A stretch of 64,000 bases of DNA from Hofstenia miamia (GCA_004352715.1 SCFE01000117.1:524727-588726); one strand, 5' to 3'. Counted from the first letter of the stretch, positions 46,584 to 57,526 are shown. Made by a program: numbers and translations. Notes: generated by a model not told the origin, from the letters alone.

Positions 46584-47393
46584 TACACAATAAAAAAATT
46601 CGACTTACTTTCCCACCATTTTTTCCTATAATTCATCATAAGTATTATAAGATTTGGGGGTTACTTTCTACCCACATTAAGTANNNNNNNNNNNNNNNNN
46701 NNNNNNNNNNNNNNNNNNNNNNNNNNNNNNNNNNNNNNNNNNNNNNNNNNNNNNNNNNNNNNNNNNNNNNNNNNNNNNNNNNNNNNNNNNNNNNNNNNNN
46801 NNNNNNNNNNNNNNNNNNNNNNNNNNNNNNNNNNNNNNNNNNNNNNNNNGCATGATGGAGCACCCTGCCACAACGCAAAGGTGGTCAGAGAATGGTTGAC
46901 CTCTCAAGATATTGAGATTCTTGGTCCGTGGCTCGGAAACGGCCCAGACTTAAGCCCAATAGAAAATCTTTGGTCTATTCTCAAGACCAAAGTGTCTGCC
47001 CATAAACCAACTAGTTTGGATGACCTGAAACAGATAATACGACGAGTGTGGTGCACGGAGATCACCCCAGAAATGTGCAAAAAACTAGTAGCCAGCATGC
47101 CTCAGAGACTTAGAATGGTGATCCAAAATCGTGGAAAACATACTAGATACTGATTTGGTGTTTCTCTAAGCTATTCTCTAGGATAATTCAAGCTATTTGA
47201 ACTATTTTTACTCTGTGTAATGCTTTTTATATACACTTTTACATTGATTATATTGTTTAATTTACATTTATACCAGACTTTTGGCCACAGCTGTACACAA
47301 TAAAAAAATTCGACTTACTTTCCCATCATTTTTTTCTATAATTCATCATAAGTATTATAAGATTTGGGGGTTATTTTCAACCCACCTTAAGTA
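46584..47393. repeat. About 97-bp direct repeats on either side of a gap and a Tc1 copy
   Basis: TACACAATAAAAAAATTCGA begins both 46584-46683 and 47294-47393; five substitutions separate the copies. The left copy ends at a 166-N gap (46684-46849); the right copy begins exactly at the TA that follows the Tc1 end. Tc1 elements duplicate only TA, so this is not a target duplication. It fits an empty-site sequence joined to an occupied-site sequence. Confidence 0.75.
46850..47293 (+). mobile_element. Tc1-like transposon, copy 2 (left part lost in gap)
   Basis: Starts inside the HDGAPCHNAKVVREW block straight after the gap and continues to SMPQRLRMVIQNRGKHTRY and a stop at 47153, then to the right end (CAGCTGTGGCCAAAAGTCTG on the minus strand from 47293) and TA. 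Differences from copy 1 are few, e.g. WLGNGPDLSPIENLW against WPGNSPDLNPIENLW. Two of these alter the conserved N-S-P-D-L-N-P block, so this copy may be less functional even if complete. Confidence 0.85.
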
Positions 47394-48841
47394 TTGCCCA
47401 AACTATTTATAATACATCATGTGAACAAAGTTTAAAGTGTTAGGGTCCTGGCCATTTTGCAGTAGGCTTAGAAATCTACTCCTCTTTTGAGAATTTGACT
47501 TTTGCATCTGATAGATCCTTGTCCTATACCTTTAGGTTTTTCTAACCCCCTGAATAGTCGTTGAGATATGATCAATCATGAAACATGAAAAATGTGAGGA
47601 ATAGACAATGAATATAATTTTAGGGTTTAATCTAAATACCCTCTGGAACCTAACCTTCTGGAACTTTGCTCCTGCCAACAATTCTCAATTTTCTGAATTC
47701 GGGATCAAAAAGTCAAATCAAAAAAATTTTTTTTTCAGCTTTGAGCTATATAACGATCACTCCTTACCTATTCCTCACTTTTGTACATTTTGATTGACAT
47801 TACAATTACCTTGGCCTCTGGGTTATAACCTGACCTTTTATGACAATCTCTAACGCTCAAAGTCTATAAAATATTGTTTCGGTTTAAGGCTTAGATTTAG
47901 ATTTAAGGTTTAGATTAGGAAATATCAATTTGGACTTAAGCAACCTAAGTGTGCAGGATATACTTAAGTTATTGAAGGATATAGCCAAATAACAATTATG
48001 GAAGCAAAAGCATATGATGTACGCATACTATTGGAAGATTTGCCACAATGCTATACCTAAATTGTTGGCAAATTCCAGTAATTCTAATCCAATATATTCA
48101 ACTACGTTATATGTTGCAAGCATTTAATTATGTTTACTATGTTCAGTAAGCATCGACTCTTGTTGCAAATTATAAAGAAATAAACTCAATTAATTGCATG
48201 CAAAAATATTTAAATACAAATGCAATAAAAAGCAATTATGATGCTTTAGAAATTTACCCCGAAAAGGGCTTGCTCATTTTCCCAATATACAATGATGAAA
48301 TTATACTGCATATAGTACGATATAGTAGATGCGAAAAACCAACAAGGTGTGAAATATCCTAGTGGGTATGGCTTTTCAAAGTAGCCCAAGTGAATAATAA
48401 CTGAAATTTAGGATAAAAGCTTATTTTGCCGGAAAACATTATTTTTTGTTGTTCTCTTTCCGAATAGTGGTCGACCTGTTCCCCTTCCATATATATATAT
48501 AGATTAAAATGTTGCTGAATGGTGAGTATAATACAAGATAACTCAAACAACAAGCGCCTTCAGCTGGCAGTTTTCGTCATATTTAAGTCTAGTTTGGCAC
48601 TATTCGTTTATTAGTTATAAGAAAATTATTGCATTATTGATCGTTTATCAATAATAGGTAAATTTCATGTTTTAGTAGTTCACACCTGGATCAAAGCACC
48701 TTTTAGTATAAGGAAATTGAAATTCACAGAAGAGAAGCTTCAATTTTGTATATTTTGTCAGTACTTAATTATTTACGTTAATTTCTGCGTTAATTCTCAA
48801 TCTCCAATATTCTGTATTTTACGTCATCGTGTACTCAAAAC
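47394..48841. other. No confident gene
   Basis: Frames at 47608-47793 and 48359-48553 (the latter minus strand, with EGEQVDHYSEREQQKIMF) show no family. The second could include an exon, but no matching splice borders could be fixed. Confidence 0.4.
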
Positions 48842-49938
48842 TAGTGCGGGAAGCAAATCGGGTTGCGGGTCGCAGTTGATTTATAATTATTAGGGTGAAT
48901 GAACACTAACAGATTTATATAACAATTTAAGAAGTCAAACTATTGAATTTTAGAAATTCTTAAAGATTTCAAATTTTTTGTATTGTTTATTGTAATATTA
49001 ATAAAAGAAGTTAACCTTAAAAAGCATATCGTCAATTTTAAGGTTCAACCGTTTTTCACACTTGCAAAGAATTTTCTCCAAGCCTATTAGCAAATTTAAA
49101 AAACTTTAATGCAAAGTTAAAAATTTCTTTTAAAGATTATAGCTGTGCTGAATTTGTTCCTAAGATTAACAATATTTATTTGAAAATTTCGAATTTTTGA
49201 AAACGATTTAAGTTCTCTCCATGCCTAGTATCATGTATTTATAAAGATTTGAGCTCATGGAAGCAACAAAGAATTTTTTATTGTTACTTGATATGTACAA
49301 AGATATCCAAAACCCATTGAGTCAGAAGTCATGGGGCCGAGGTTTTTCAAGTGCTTTTATGGATTATAAAAATTATTTCTAATTCTGCTATGTTCCTTCA
49401 TAATGTTTATCCTTGTATTTTTGTTAATATTATTGCCCATTTTTTTTAACTGTTAAAAAAATTATAAACTTGCAACCGTAGCATCTTTAAATTAACCAAG
49501 ACATTGGCATTGCTCCTAAAAAAATAAGTAGTAGGCAAAGAAAGGGATATTAAGCTTCAAATATCAACATAGCACTTTTTGATGTAACATTTTTTGGAAC
49601 CAAATGATATCTTCATACATTTTGAAGAAATATTGGGGGAATGTTGTAGTAATGGGATTTTAATATTATCCAGACCAAAACCTTGTTTGGAACTTTTCTA
49701 ACAGTTATGTGAACATGAGAATGGGAAAGATATAGATACATAAACATTTTTCTTAAGGTTTAATTATTAATGTGCAAAGAACGTTTCTTTTTATCATGTA
49801 AGATATCTTTTTTGTATCAGCACTCTTTCTTTGAACGGATAGGGTTTGATCGCGGGTAAATATTGGAGGAGTTGGATCGCGGGTCACTGATAGACGGTTC
49901 AGGTGGCGGGTCAAAAAAGTGACACGTCTCCAACCCTG
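48842..49938. mobile_element. Non-autonomous hAT-like element (about 1.1 kb)
   Basis: Candidate 8-bp target duplications CTCAAAAC (48834-48841) and CTCAAAAT (49939-49946) differ at one base. The ends read TAGTGCGGGAAGCAAATCGG and, on the minus strand, CAGGGTTGGAGACGTGTCAC, sharing the A-G-x-G-x-x-G-G-A-x-x-C spacing. Both ends carry subterminal GCGGGT motifs: GGGTTGCGGGTCGCAG on the left; GATCGCGGGT twice and GGTGGCGGGTC on the right. No transposase frame is present. Confidence 0.6.
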
Positions 49939-50128
49939 CTCAAAATCACAAAAATTTAACTAAAGCATTCAAAAGCAGATGTTTGAATCTCATGAATCTT
50001 ACAGTATCAACAAGTGTTTCATTTATCAAAAAGCATGATTTTAAAAAAGATTTTTCTAACTCAAATGTTTTTGCGGCTCGTTTCGTTCTTACTCCATGAG
50101 TATTGATTTTAGAAAAGCCTTAACCCAC

Positions 50129-50326
50129 CTCGCCTCGGCCTTTCGAGTACCACCAACCATATGGATTTACCAGTCTCAATTCCATCTCTAGTATATAGAG
50201 GAATGCACTGAATAAAGTAAATAAGCAAAGGAATATGGAAAGTATGAGCTTTAATGTTGCCCTCATTAGCTGGAAAAATGAGTATGTATATGTGGTCCAA
50301 GATGAATCAAATTTCAAATAATACGT
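50129..50326 (-). CDS. Candidate exon of a membrane protein (66 codons)
   Basis: After acceptor GCGTTTCTAG the minus strand is open for 66 codons to a donor GAG|GTGGGT, phase 0 at both borders. It contains TYYLKFDSSWTTYTYSFFQL, a strongly hydrophobic helix (ATLKLILSIFLCLFTLFSAF) and LYILEMELRLVNPYGWWYSK. Basic residues precede the helix and acidic ones follow it, as in a TM segment of a polytopic protein or channel. I do not recognise the family and found no neighbouring exon. Confidence 0.35.
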
Positions 50327-50698
50327 CTAGAAACGCAGGGTACTTAAACTAATTTGGAGCTCTCTTACATGTACAAAATAAATTACATATTAATACAGCC
50401 TAAAGCAATTGTAAGAAAATGGGACATAAACACTGTGACCAAATTTGTGAAATTGAATCTTTCGTGTACGAAGTTGAATTTCTCTTGTATTGCAATTGTA
50501 GAATCTATATAGAGTTTTGAATTTGAAGAACAATTGTATACTCTTAATTACTCCAAAAGGTTCCAGTGCAGTTTTATGTAATTATTTCAGTTAACTGTAT
50601 GTATTTTAAGTACTGTAGAGTTATGCGGGAAAAAATAGTCCCATGGAATTTAGCAATCAAATTATTATGTGCTGTTACATAGGACTAACTATTTCAGT

Positions 50699-50929
50699 TA
50701 GGGATATGACCGAATCCGGTATCCGGATCAGATAAAATCAGTAATTGCACAACCGTATCCCGATGTCCGGTAAAATTTAACTTGTTTACCGGATTTTACC
50801 GGATAACATATTCTGAGATAAAACTTGATTTAAGAATGGAGTTTTCGAGGAAACGATATTTTTCCATGATATGGAAGTTTTCAACAATGAAATTATCCGG
50901 TATGCGGTATATTCAATTCACTACCCCTA
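50699..50929. mobile_element. 231-bp hAT-type MITE
   Basis: The ends TAGGGATATGACC and, on the minus strand, TAGGGGTAGTG are flanked by 8-bp duplications ATTTCAGT (50691-50698) and ATTTGAGT (50930-50937), one mismatch. The interior has several copies of the self-complementary ATCCGG/CCGGAT and TTTACCGGAT motifs near both ends. No coding capacity. Confidence 0.65.
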
Positions 50930-50937
50930 ATTTGAGT

Positions 50938-52177
50938 TCCACTGGGACTAAAATGGGTCTGTGACTTACGGATTTCAGGATACTAGTACATATTGCCAAT
51001 TTTGTCCAAAATAAAAATTATCTCGTGGGACCAGAAAATTTCATGTGGTTAGGATATGACAGGATTAAAGGCAGAAATAAATTATAAAATGATTTAATTC
51101 TATAATTAGCAAACTCAAATTTAAATTTCAAGTCCAGTTGTTAAAGTTGGTATCTCTCCTTTTACATTAAAGAACAAAATATTAACATATTTAATTTCAA
51201 TACTGCTCTAGATTTTATAAAATTCCTTACGATGCTAATTATTTCGAAATATATTGGTGATTATCTAAATTATTCCGATTTGTCAATTATTGTATGCAAA
51301 AATACACGAACATGATGTAGGACAAACTTCAATATAAATTGTCTTATGTAAAATTCAAATTTAGTATCAGTTTAAACTAAGACAACCATGGCCTACTAAA
51401 TATTATTTTAGTTTTTATTTCCGTGATATTGCATTGGATATCATTGAACAAGACTGGTAAAGTAAGTATCATAAATTTTATTTCACTGAACTAAGATAAT
51501 CTAGACTTTTGTAGAAGTAAAAATGAAAGACCTAAGCAGATAATAATTTTAAAAATAGGAGAATGTTAAGTAATTGTTTAAATCCTCTGAAATTAAAAAT
51601 TACAACAATCAAGAAAAAAAATTCAAGTTTTACATTTTGGTCTCTATTTTGAAAGAGTCAAATTTGTGAAGGTATATCGACATCAGAAGTAAACATCTTC
51701 AATATTTGATTGTCTGACTCAAATCTAGGATTGAAAACTTTGAAATTCTTGCCAGGATTTATTGATTGAGGAATCTAAAAAGCGGTTATAAATGTAAATA
51801 GGCAGATACATGTATATGTAGGATAAAAATAATATTCAAATTCGTGAATACAAGGACCTCACACTGTGCCTGGACGGGACTTGGGTGGTCTATTGACATA
51901 TAATTGAGGTTAATTGGTTCTGCAATGGGTCCTAGACTGATTTATTATCTTAAAACTAAAAATATAAAGAGTTTGAATGTTTTTGCCAACATCAGAATTT
52001 CCATTGAAAAAAGTTAATATTTTAGTATACTTCATACATAGAAAAATTTTCACGACAAATTTTGACCATAATAGGGAAGCAAACTTAGCATAGAAGTTAT
52101 TTTTTGTGGTTGGAGCTCTTTGCTTGACAGTAGCCGCCCGCGATACTAAAGCAGTTGCTCGCTGTAAAATTTTTATA
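50938..52177. other. No gene seen
   Basis: AT-rich, stop-rich; no recognisable element. Confidence 0.5.
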
Positions 52178-52255
52178 ATATATAGTATCGCCTCGAAGGT
52201 TTTTTCCGATGTATATTTTGCATATATAAAGTTTCTTTCGGGCGATACTATATAT
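52178..52255. repeat. Short inverted repeat (hairpin)
   Basis: ATATATAGTATCGCC (52178-52192) is perfectly inverted at 52241-52255 (GGCGATACTATATAT). A further GCGATACTA lies just upstream at about 52139. It may be a small fold-back element or a remnant of transposon ends. Confidence 0.6.
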
Positions 52256-52369
52256 ATTTCGTTTTTTAAATTTCTTATAAATGCTTATAAATGGTTTTCA
52301 GTTCTCTACTCTATTAATCCATCAAAAATAATTATGTTTTAATGGACCAACTTTAATTATTAAAGACCA

Positions 52370-52700
52370 TTTTAAATACGAAGTCGTTCTTCCCCATCCA
52401 CCTTATTCCCCCAACATAAGTTCTTTTTACTTTTACCTGTTCCATCTGATGAAGGATTCAATAAGAAAACAAGATTACAGTAGTAAAAAATTGTGAGCGC
52501 TTTGAATCAGCGGTTTGTCACTAAACCAAATGGTTCTTTTCGAAAGCGTTCCAAATTCTTCCGGAACGGTGGCAAAGTTGTATCAACGTTTCTGGGGCCT
52601 ATTTCAGCCACTTACGACAAACAAACTAATTGAAACGTTTGTTTGTAGCACATGCTTTATCCCGTTATCATGTTTCAGGTATAAAAATGATAAAGAAACT
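52370..52700 (+). mobile_element. Mariner transposase relic
   Basis: The plus frame YEVVLPHPPYSPNISSFYFY followed by LFHLMKDSIRKQ matches the mariner block L-P-H-P-P-Y-S-P-D-L-A-P-x-D-x-x-L-F (third catalytic region, here with D changed to N). Continuing sequence to about 52700 may be its C-terminus. No terminal repeats were identified. Confidence 0.55.
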
Positions 52701-53166
52701 ACTAGTTTTCAATATCATACTTAATTAGCCAAAATATACATCGGAAAAAACTTTCGAGACTACTATATAATATGCATCACATTTCTTATAGTTTATATGT
52801 ACTTATAACAACATACCAATGAATGTGTTAAAATCCCAGGATTTCTAAATTCTTTTTCGTCTTGGCAAAAATTGGATGAGAATATGAACAATACACAGCT
52901 TGGGACTTTAAAGCCACAATGGAATGTTTGGGTTTAAGAGTCAATAAGATATTTAAAAAAGAGTTCGGCAAGGATCGAGGGGCCTACTGTCAGTCGGGTC
53001 ACGATCTGTCCACGAATACACAATGTGCCTATTCCAACTATATAAATATGATCTACAGCCGCTCAGAGGAGTAATTAATTAACAATATTCTATTGAGGAT
53101 GCGCCTACGTATAAATTGATAAGAGAGTTAATTAAACTAACGCTTCTCAATTTCATATTCCCACTT

Positions 53167-53294
53167 GGTTAGACTATGTGATTGGTCACGCGTGATCTGT
53201 CAGATTTTGACAAAATCGCACTTCTAACCACCGAGATAATTAACGATGTGACATGTTTTGTAATTTTTGTTGCTACCAATCACGTAGTCTAACC
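53167..53294. repeat. 128-bp element with 20-bp inverted ends
   Basis: GGTTAGACTATGTGATTGGT (53167-53186) is inverted at 53275-53294 (GGTTAGACTACGTGATTGGT on the minus strand), 19 of 20 bases, with 88 bp between. It looks like a tiny MITE or fold-back element. No target duplication could be assigned. Confidence 0.65.
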
Positions 53295-53487
53295 GTAACC
53301 TTACAAAATATAACAATGTAGCAACTTGGATCGGGTTAAACTATCTTTATCCATTTACAGCCCTGATTTAAATATATATATATATATCCACCCAGCAGTC
53401 ACATTTACACCGCCGTTTTAGTAACCTTACATCTAATCCTTTCAAAAAGCAAAAGTTGTATTGAAAATTTTGAATAATATTCCGATA

Positions 53488-53788
53488 AGGGAAGTGATCC
53501 AAATTCAATACATTAACAAGTGAAAATGAAGCCGTAAAAAACAATTCTAGTATTAAATGTCTTCATACGCTTAATAAATTTATTTGAATAGATATATTTG
53601 AAGAAATGTGCTGAACCTAAATGTGTCAAAGTTATTTGTAATAATATTTGCTGAAAAAATACGCCTTTAACGTAAACTTCATCTTTAACGAATTTATTTT
53701 GAGTGTAAGATTTGGTTTACGGTCATGTTAACGTAAAACACCATTTGTTAACGGTGTTGTTAACGTATTGAATTTGGATCATTTCCCT
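53488..53788. mobile_element. About 300-bp MITE with 30-bp inverted ends
   Basis: AGGGAAGTGATCCAAATTCA (continuing ATACATTAAC) at 53488-53517 is inverted at 53759-53788, 28 of 30 bases identical. The interior contains several GTTAACG-type motifs. Its superfamily is unknown: TAAGGG/CCCTAA borders allow a TA target, but this is not proven. It lies 120 bp beyond the stop codon of the zinc-module gene and contains an AATAAA on that gene's strand (53698-53693). Confidence 0.7.
53693..53698 (-). terminator. Candidate poly(A) signal AATAAA
   Basis: AATAAA on the minus strand about 210 nt after the stop codon at 53908, inside the MITE at 53488-53788. In AT-rich DNA this hexamer also occurs by chance, so it is only a candidate 3'-end signal for the zinc-module gene. 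Confidence 0.3.
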
Positions 53789-53907
53789 AAATGTGAAAAT
53801 CTTTTCAAGTTTTACAGCATAATTTGAATTGCTATTTTTCTATTCGTATATTATCAGAGTTGTCTTTTTCTATTTCCTTGAAAAATTGAATTTCTTCTGC
53901 ATTATGA

Positions 53908-56900
53908 TTATGATTTATCATTTGTAGCATAATCGGCATCAATTTGTTGATTACAAGTAGAACACGTGGCTCTCATCATTAAATTCGTTCCTGTCCAATT
54001 TTTCATTGTCGGAAAAGGATGCCCAAAATTTTTAGTCTAGGGATCCCAGCAGAGATCCTAGGGTTAAACACTATTACCTTTAGCCAATTTTACTTATTAT
54101 TACCTCACTAATTATGATTTAAAATGGCTATAAACGGGGAGTGAACATGGACAATTTTGCTCACATTATTGAAATTTTATAAACCTTATAGTATATTTAA
54201 TATTGGCTATTTTTGAATCATGCAATTCATATTCATATTGCTTCGAAACGATATTGTCATATAAACTGTGATTTATCAATATTTATGCTAGAGTGATAAA
54301 GCATATAAGATTAAATATTTTTGTCCCTAAGAACGTTTTTAAGGGATGAATAGATGTTTTGCACAGCTAACACGTTTTAGTGTTTATATAACCGGAGACC
54401 AAGCAAATTTAGGCTGAAAATTTCTATGTTAATCCTTAATTGGATGATCCCAATGACTTGGCAGAAGCTTGGGATATTGGCCCGTAAATGCCGATTTTCC
54501 GATTCAACTCAAACTTATTTCCATGTTCGCCCTTAATTCAAAAAAATGTTTCAAATGGTATTGATTTTCATGTATTCAAATTTTCTAAAAACTATTGAAA
54601 TCTTACACAGTGGATACTCACAATATGTTTGTGTTCTTTCTGCATAGTCCTTAAGGTTTTAATATCCATTCTGCGGGTCATTTTAAGATTGCGTATGGAG
54701 TTTTGACAGACGTATCCTGGTCTACTATGAAGCAATCGACATCGCTCACTGCAGGAAGTCGTTATTGAGGCAGAACGCTTTTTGTTGTGATTCAACCAAA
54801 CTTGATTAATGCTTTCCAACGCTTCTGACATGCTAGTTCCCCAATATGGAACTGGAGCTGGATCACTAGATGCACGTTGTCGAGCAGAAATCTCTCCTTT
54901 ACTGCAAACTTCGGTTTCGATTACAAATGGTTGTGTTTGCTCAGTTTCTATGCGATCTAAAAGAACAAGAACTATATTTCAAATTTTCTAACAGAGCATC
55001 CATTTCACGTCATATTATTCATTCTACGAAAGTATCTCAAGTAATTCGAATCTTTTTTACACCACTAAGCGGAGCGAAAGTGAATTGATTTTTTCAAATA
55101 AGTGTTGTGGCACGTTCAATACATGGTCTACAACAAAGTGAAATAGCTTGATTTAAACTAAAAAACTAAGTAAATAATAAACCATCGTAGATCATTTTAA
55201 AGATTTTCATGTCTTAATATAAAGCGTGTTTGAAATAGAAACATTCAATTCTTTAACAGAGCAATGACGTAATCTGTAATAGAAAACCTCACCGACAGGA
55301 ATAGACAGAAGTTGTTTTTGTAATTGATAACAAAATTTCAAATTGCAATATTTGATTTTCTCATTAATGTATTAACTTAGCGAATTTCATACCTAAGAAA
55401 TTGAAGATAATATTTATCGGATTATGAACTGAAGTAAATTTCTTCCTATGTAAAATATATGCACTAAGAATTTATCTCACAAACAACTAATTCAAATTAC
55501 ATACAAATAGAAATTACCTTCGTTAGCGGGTAAATGCTCTTCATAAAGTCTGTTTAACAAGATAAGCGATTCGTCAGAATTCTTATTATCGTTGCGTTTA
55601 ATTGAAGCATTGATAAATCTAAGTGTAATACAGCCAGATTTTAACGTATTGCATGATAAACAATGACTTTTCAAATGTTTTCCAAAGGCTAATGAAGCAA
55701 CACACGTTCCACTTTGACACGAAAAGCATTTCTGACCATGTGAAAGTAGGTTATTTAACAAACAGTGTTTGTTTTTGCAGCCACCGCAAACTGCCCTATT
55801 TCTAAATGTGGTCATCAGGCAGGTCTGTTCAACACAATACACGCAGTTTTCATTATGATTGGAGGTTATTAACAAGACACATTTTCCCATTTGGCACAAC
55901 TCACATGTGATGATATCGTGAGAAATGGTTTGCATGTAAATGCAATTGCCTTTAGAACACAACTCACATGGCGTCTTCAAATGACTATTGAGAAGATCAA
56001 GAAGACAAAGATCTTGATTCATACAAATTGAGCATTCCGAAAATTTATGCAAGTTTACAATTTCCCTGAGTGTAAAAGGCGCTAAAACGTTATTTTCTGA
56101 CTGGCACGCTTCACATGTATCGCCTTTTTTAATGTGATTCGAAAATGCACGCCTTACACATTTACCATCATATTTGCATATGTAACACTGACTACCGTTG
56201 TGAGGCAACTTAAGTGAATATAACAACTTCTGCCAATTGCATAATGCGTGACGACATTTCTTACTTTGACATCCTGTGCATGATTCCCTGAAATGTTCTT
56301 CAAATAAATATTTTTGCAAACAAGAAAATACGCCATCATTACAAGTCTTACATTTCTTAGAATCATGAAAAGAGTTCAACAAATCCAGCTTGTATGAGTT
56401 TTTACAATTCTCTTCCTTACTGCTATTTTGCCAAAGATTTGTGTACAAACATGCATCATCTGCACATAATTTACAGCTGAAGGGATCATGCATGGATTCA
56501 ATTATCTGATAAATGCAAATTCCCAAGGAACAAGCTTCGCAACTTTCATTTCTATGATCGAGATTTTTAGAGAAAAGCTTTTGGAAACAACAACCTTCCC
56601 GACAAGCGTCACATTTTGATGAACTGTGAGAAATCTTTGATAAACAATTGATGCAATTAAATTTGTTGCATTGTGGAACACATATGTCCTTCGGAAGGGA
56701 TTTCTGCAAATTCGATAGCAGGCAAGAATTGTTATTACAACCTTCACAACTTTTGTTTCTTTTGCTAGTAATATTTTCTAGAAGTTTCAAGAAACAGAAA
56801 GATTCCTTGCATGCGCAACAATTCGAAGAATCATGTGAGCCTACAAGAATCTTCCTGAGGGGATCAGAATTAATGCTACTGTTATCCATCGGAAGTCTTT

Positions 56901-57315
56901 TCAACACACGGGTTAAACAAGTATTCATATCGCATTTATTGCAATTTTCTGTGGCATGCGGATAATTCAGTTGAACCTTCATGCAGTCGCGTTGAACAAG
57001 GTTACAAAGATTGCACGACTCAAAGGTGTGCAGTAAATTAAAGTTCGAAACTCCACATGTGTTTTTGGCGCATGATCTGCAATTAGCCTCGTTGTGATTG
57101 TTCACTAAGAAGTTGGAAAAACATGCTCCGTTCTTGCATCCACTGCAAATTGCATCGGTTGCAATGCTTTGATAAGCATTAGACTCAATGCCATCAATTA
57201 GAGAAGCAATAGTCGTTTTTGTTCTCACACGACTGCTGTCAAATGATTCATTTAGTCTGAAAACAGGCGTTTGATGTGGAGAAGAGTCCCCATTCCCAAT
57301 CGACTTCTTAGACAT
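53908..57315 (-). CDS. 753-aa protein with about 20 tandem TAZ-like HCCC zinc-binding modules
   Basis: Exon 1 is 57315-55518 (ATG in GTTCATGTCT; donor GAAG|GTAATT, phase 1). Exon 2 is 54956-54622 (acceptor TTCTTTTAG; donor ATT|GTGAGT, phase 0). Exon 3 is 54036-53908 (acceptor ATCCCTAG; stop TAA). All phases agree. After a polar head (1-56), residues 57-562 are a continuous array: C-x2-C-x4/5-C, a 9-13-residue helix rich in L and F, then H-x4 before the next C. Examples: HNEANCRSCAKNTC, HATENCNKCDMNTC, HLKTPCELCSKGNC, HGQKCFSCQSGTC. I count 21 modules; 17 have the H and about 16 have all four ligands. TAZ fingers of CBP/p300 use the same H-C-C-C order between antiparallel helices, but only three per domain. 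Exons 2-3 (C-terminal 154 aa) are basic and polar with NLKMTRRMDIKTLRTMQKEH and a final CSTC pair; no domain recognised. Function unknown; a protein-docking or nucleic-acid scaffold is inference. First exon confidence is high, later exons moderate. Confidence 0.8.
54037..54621. other. Intron 2 of the zinc-module gene
   Basis: 585 nt between the GTGAGT donor and the CCCTAG acceptor on the minus strand; stop-rich in all frames, no element recognised. Confidence 0.5.
54957..55517. other. Intron 1 of the zinc-module gene
   Basis: 561 nt between GTAATT and TTCTTTTAG on the minus strand. No coding or transposon signal seen. Confidence 0.55.
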
Positions 57316-57526
57316 GAACGGTGTGCTTTGATTTTTTGGTAAAGATTCGCGATAAGCACTTGCCTTCGTAAGGCTACTTCTGTTAAGTGCACGTATACCT
57401 AACCAACACTAGTTAAATAAATTTTGTTAATCTCAGTGAACGGGATAGTTAATTTTTTGTATTAATATACTTATTTAAAAAGCTGGATTGCAAAATTTCA
57501 CATCATTTAGAAATTTATTTAACTAA
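57316..57526. promoter_or_regulatory. Divergent intergenic region
   Basis: About 210 bp separate the start of the minus-strand zinc-module gene from a plus-strand small ORF. If both are real, promoters for both must lie here or in untranslated exons further out. No specific element can be pointed to. Confidence 0.25.

Noticed and set aside
55492-55517. Last eight codons of the 607-codon frame (NFYLYVI-stop)
   Set aside because: They lie beyond a good donor (GAAG|GTAATT) with a phase-matched acceptor downstream, so they are probably intron.
56648-56965. 105-codon plus-strand frame
   Set aside because: Antisense shadow of the zinc-module exon.
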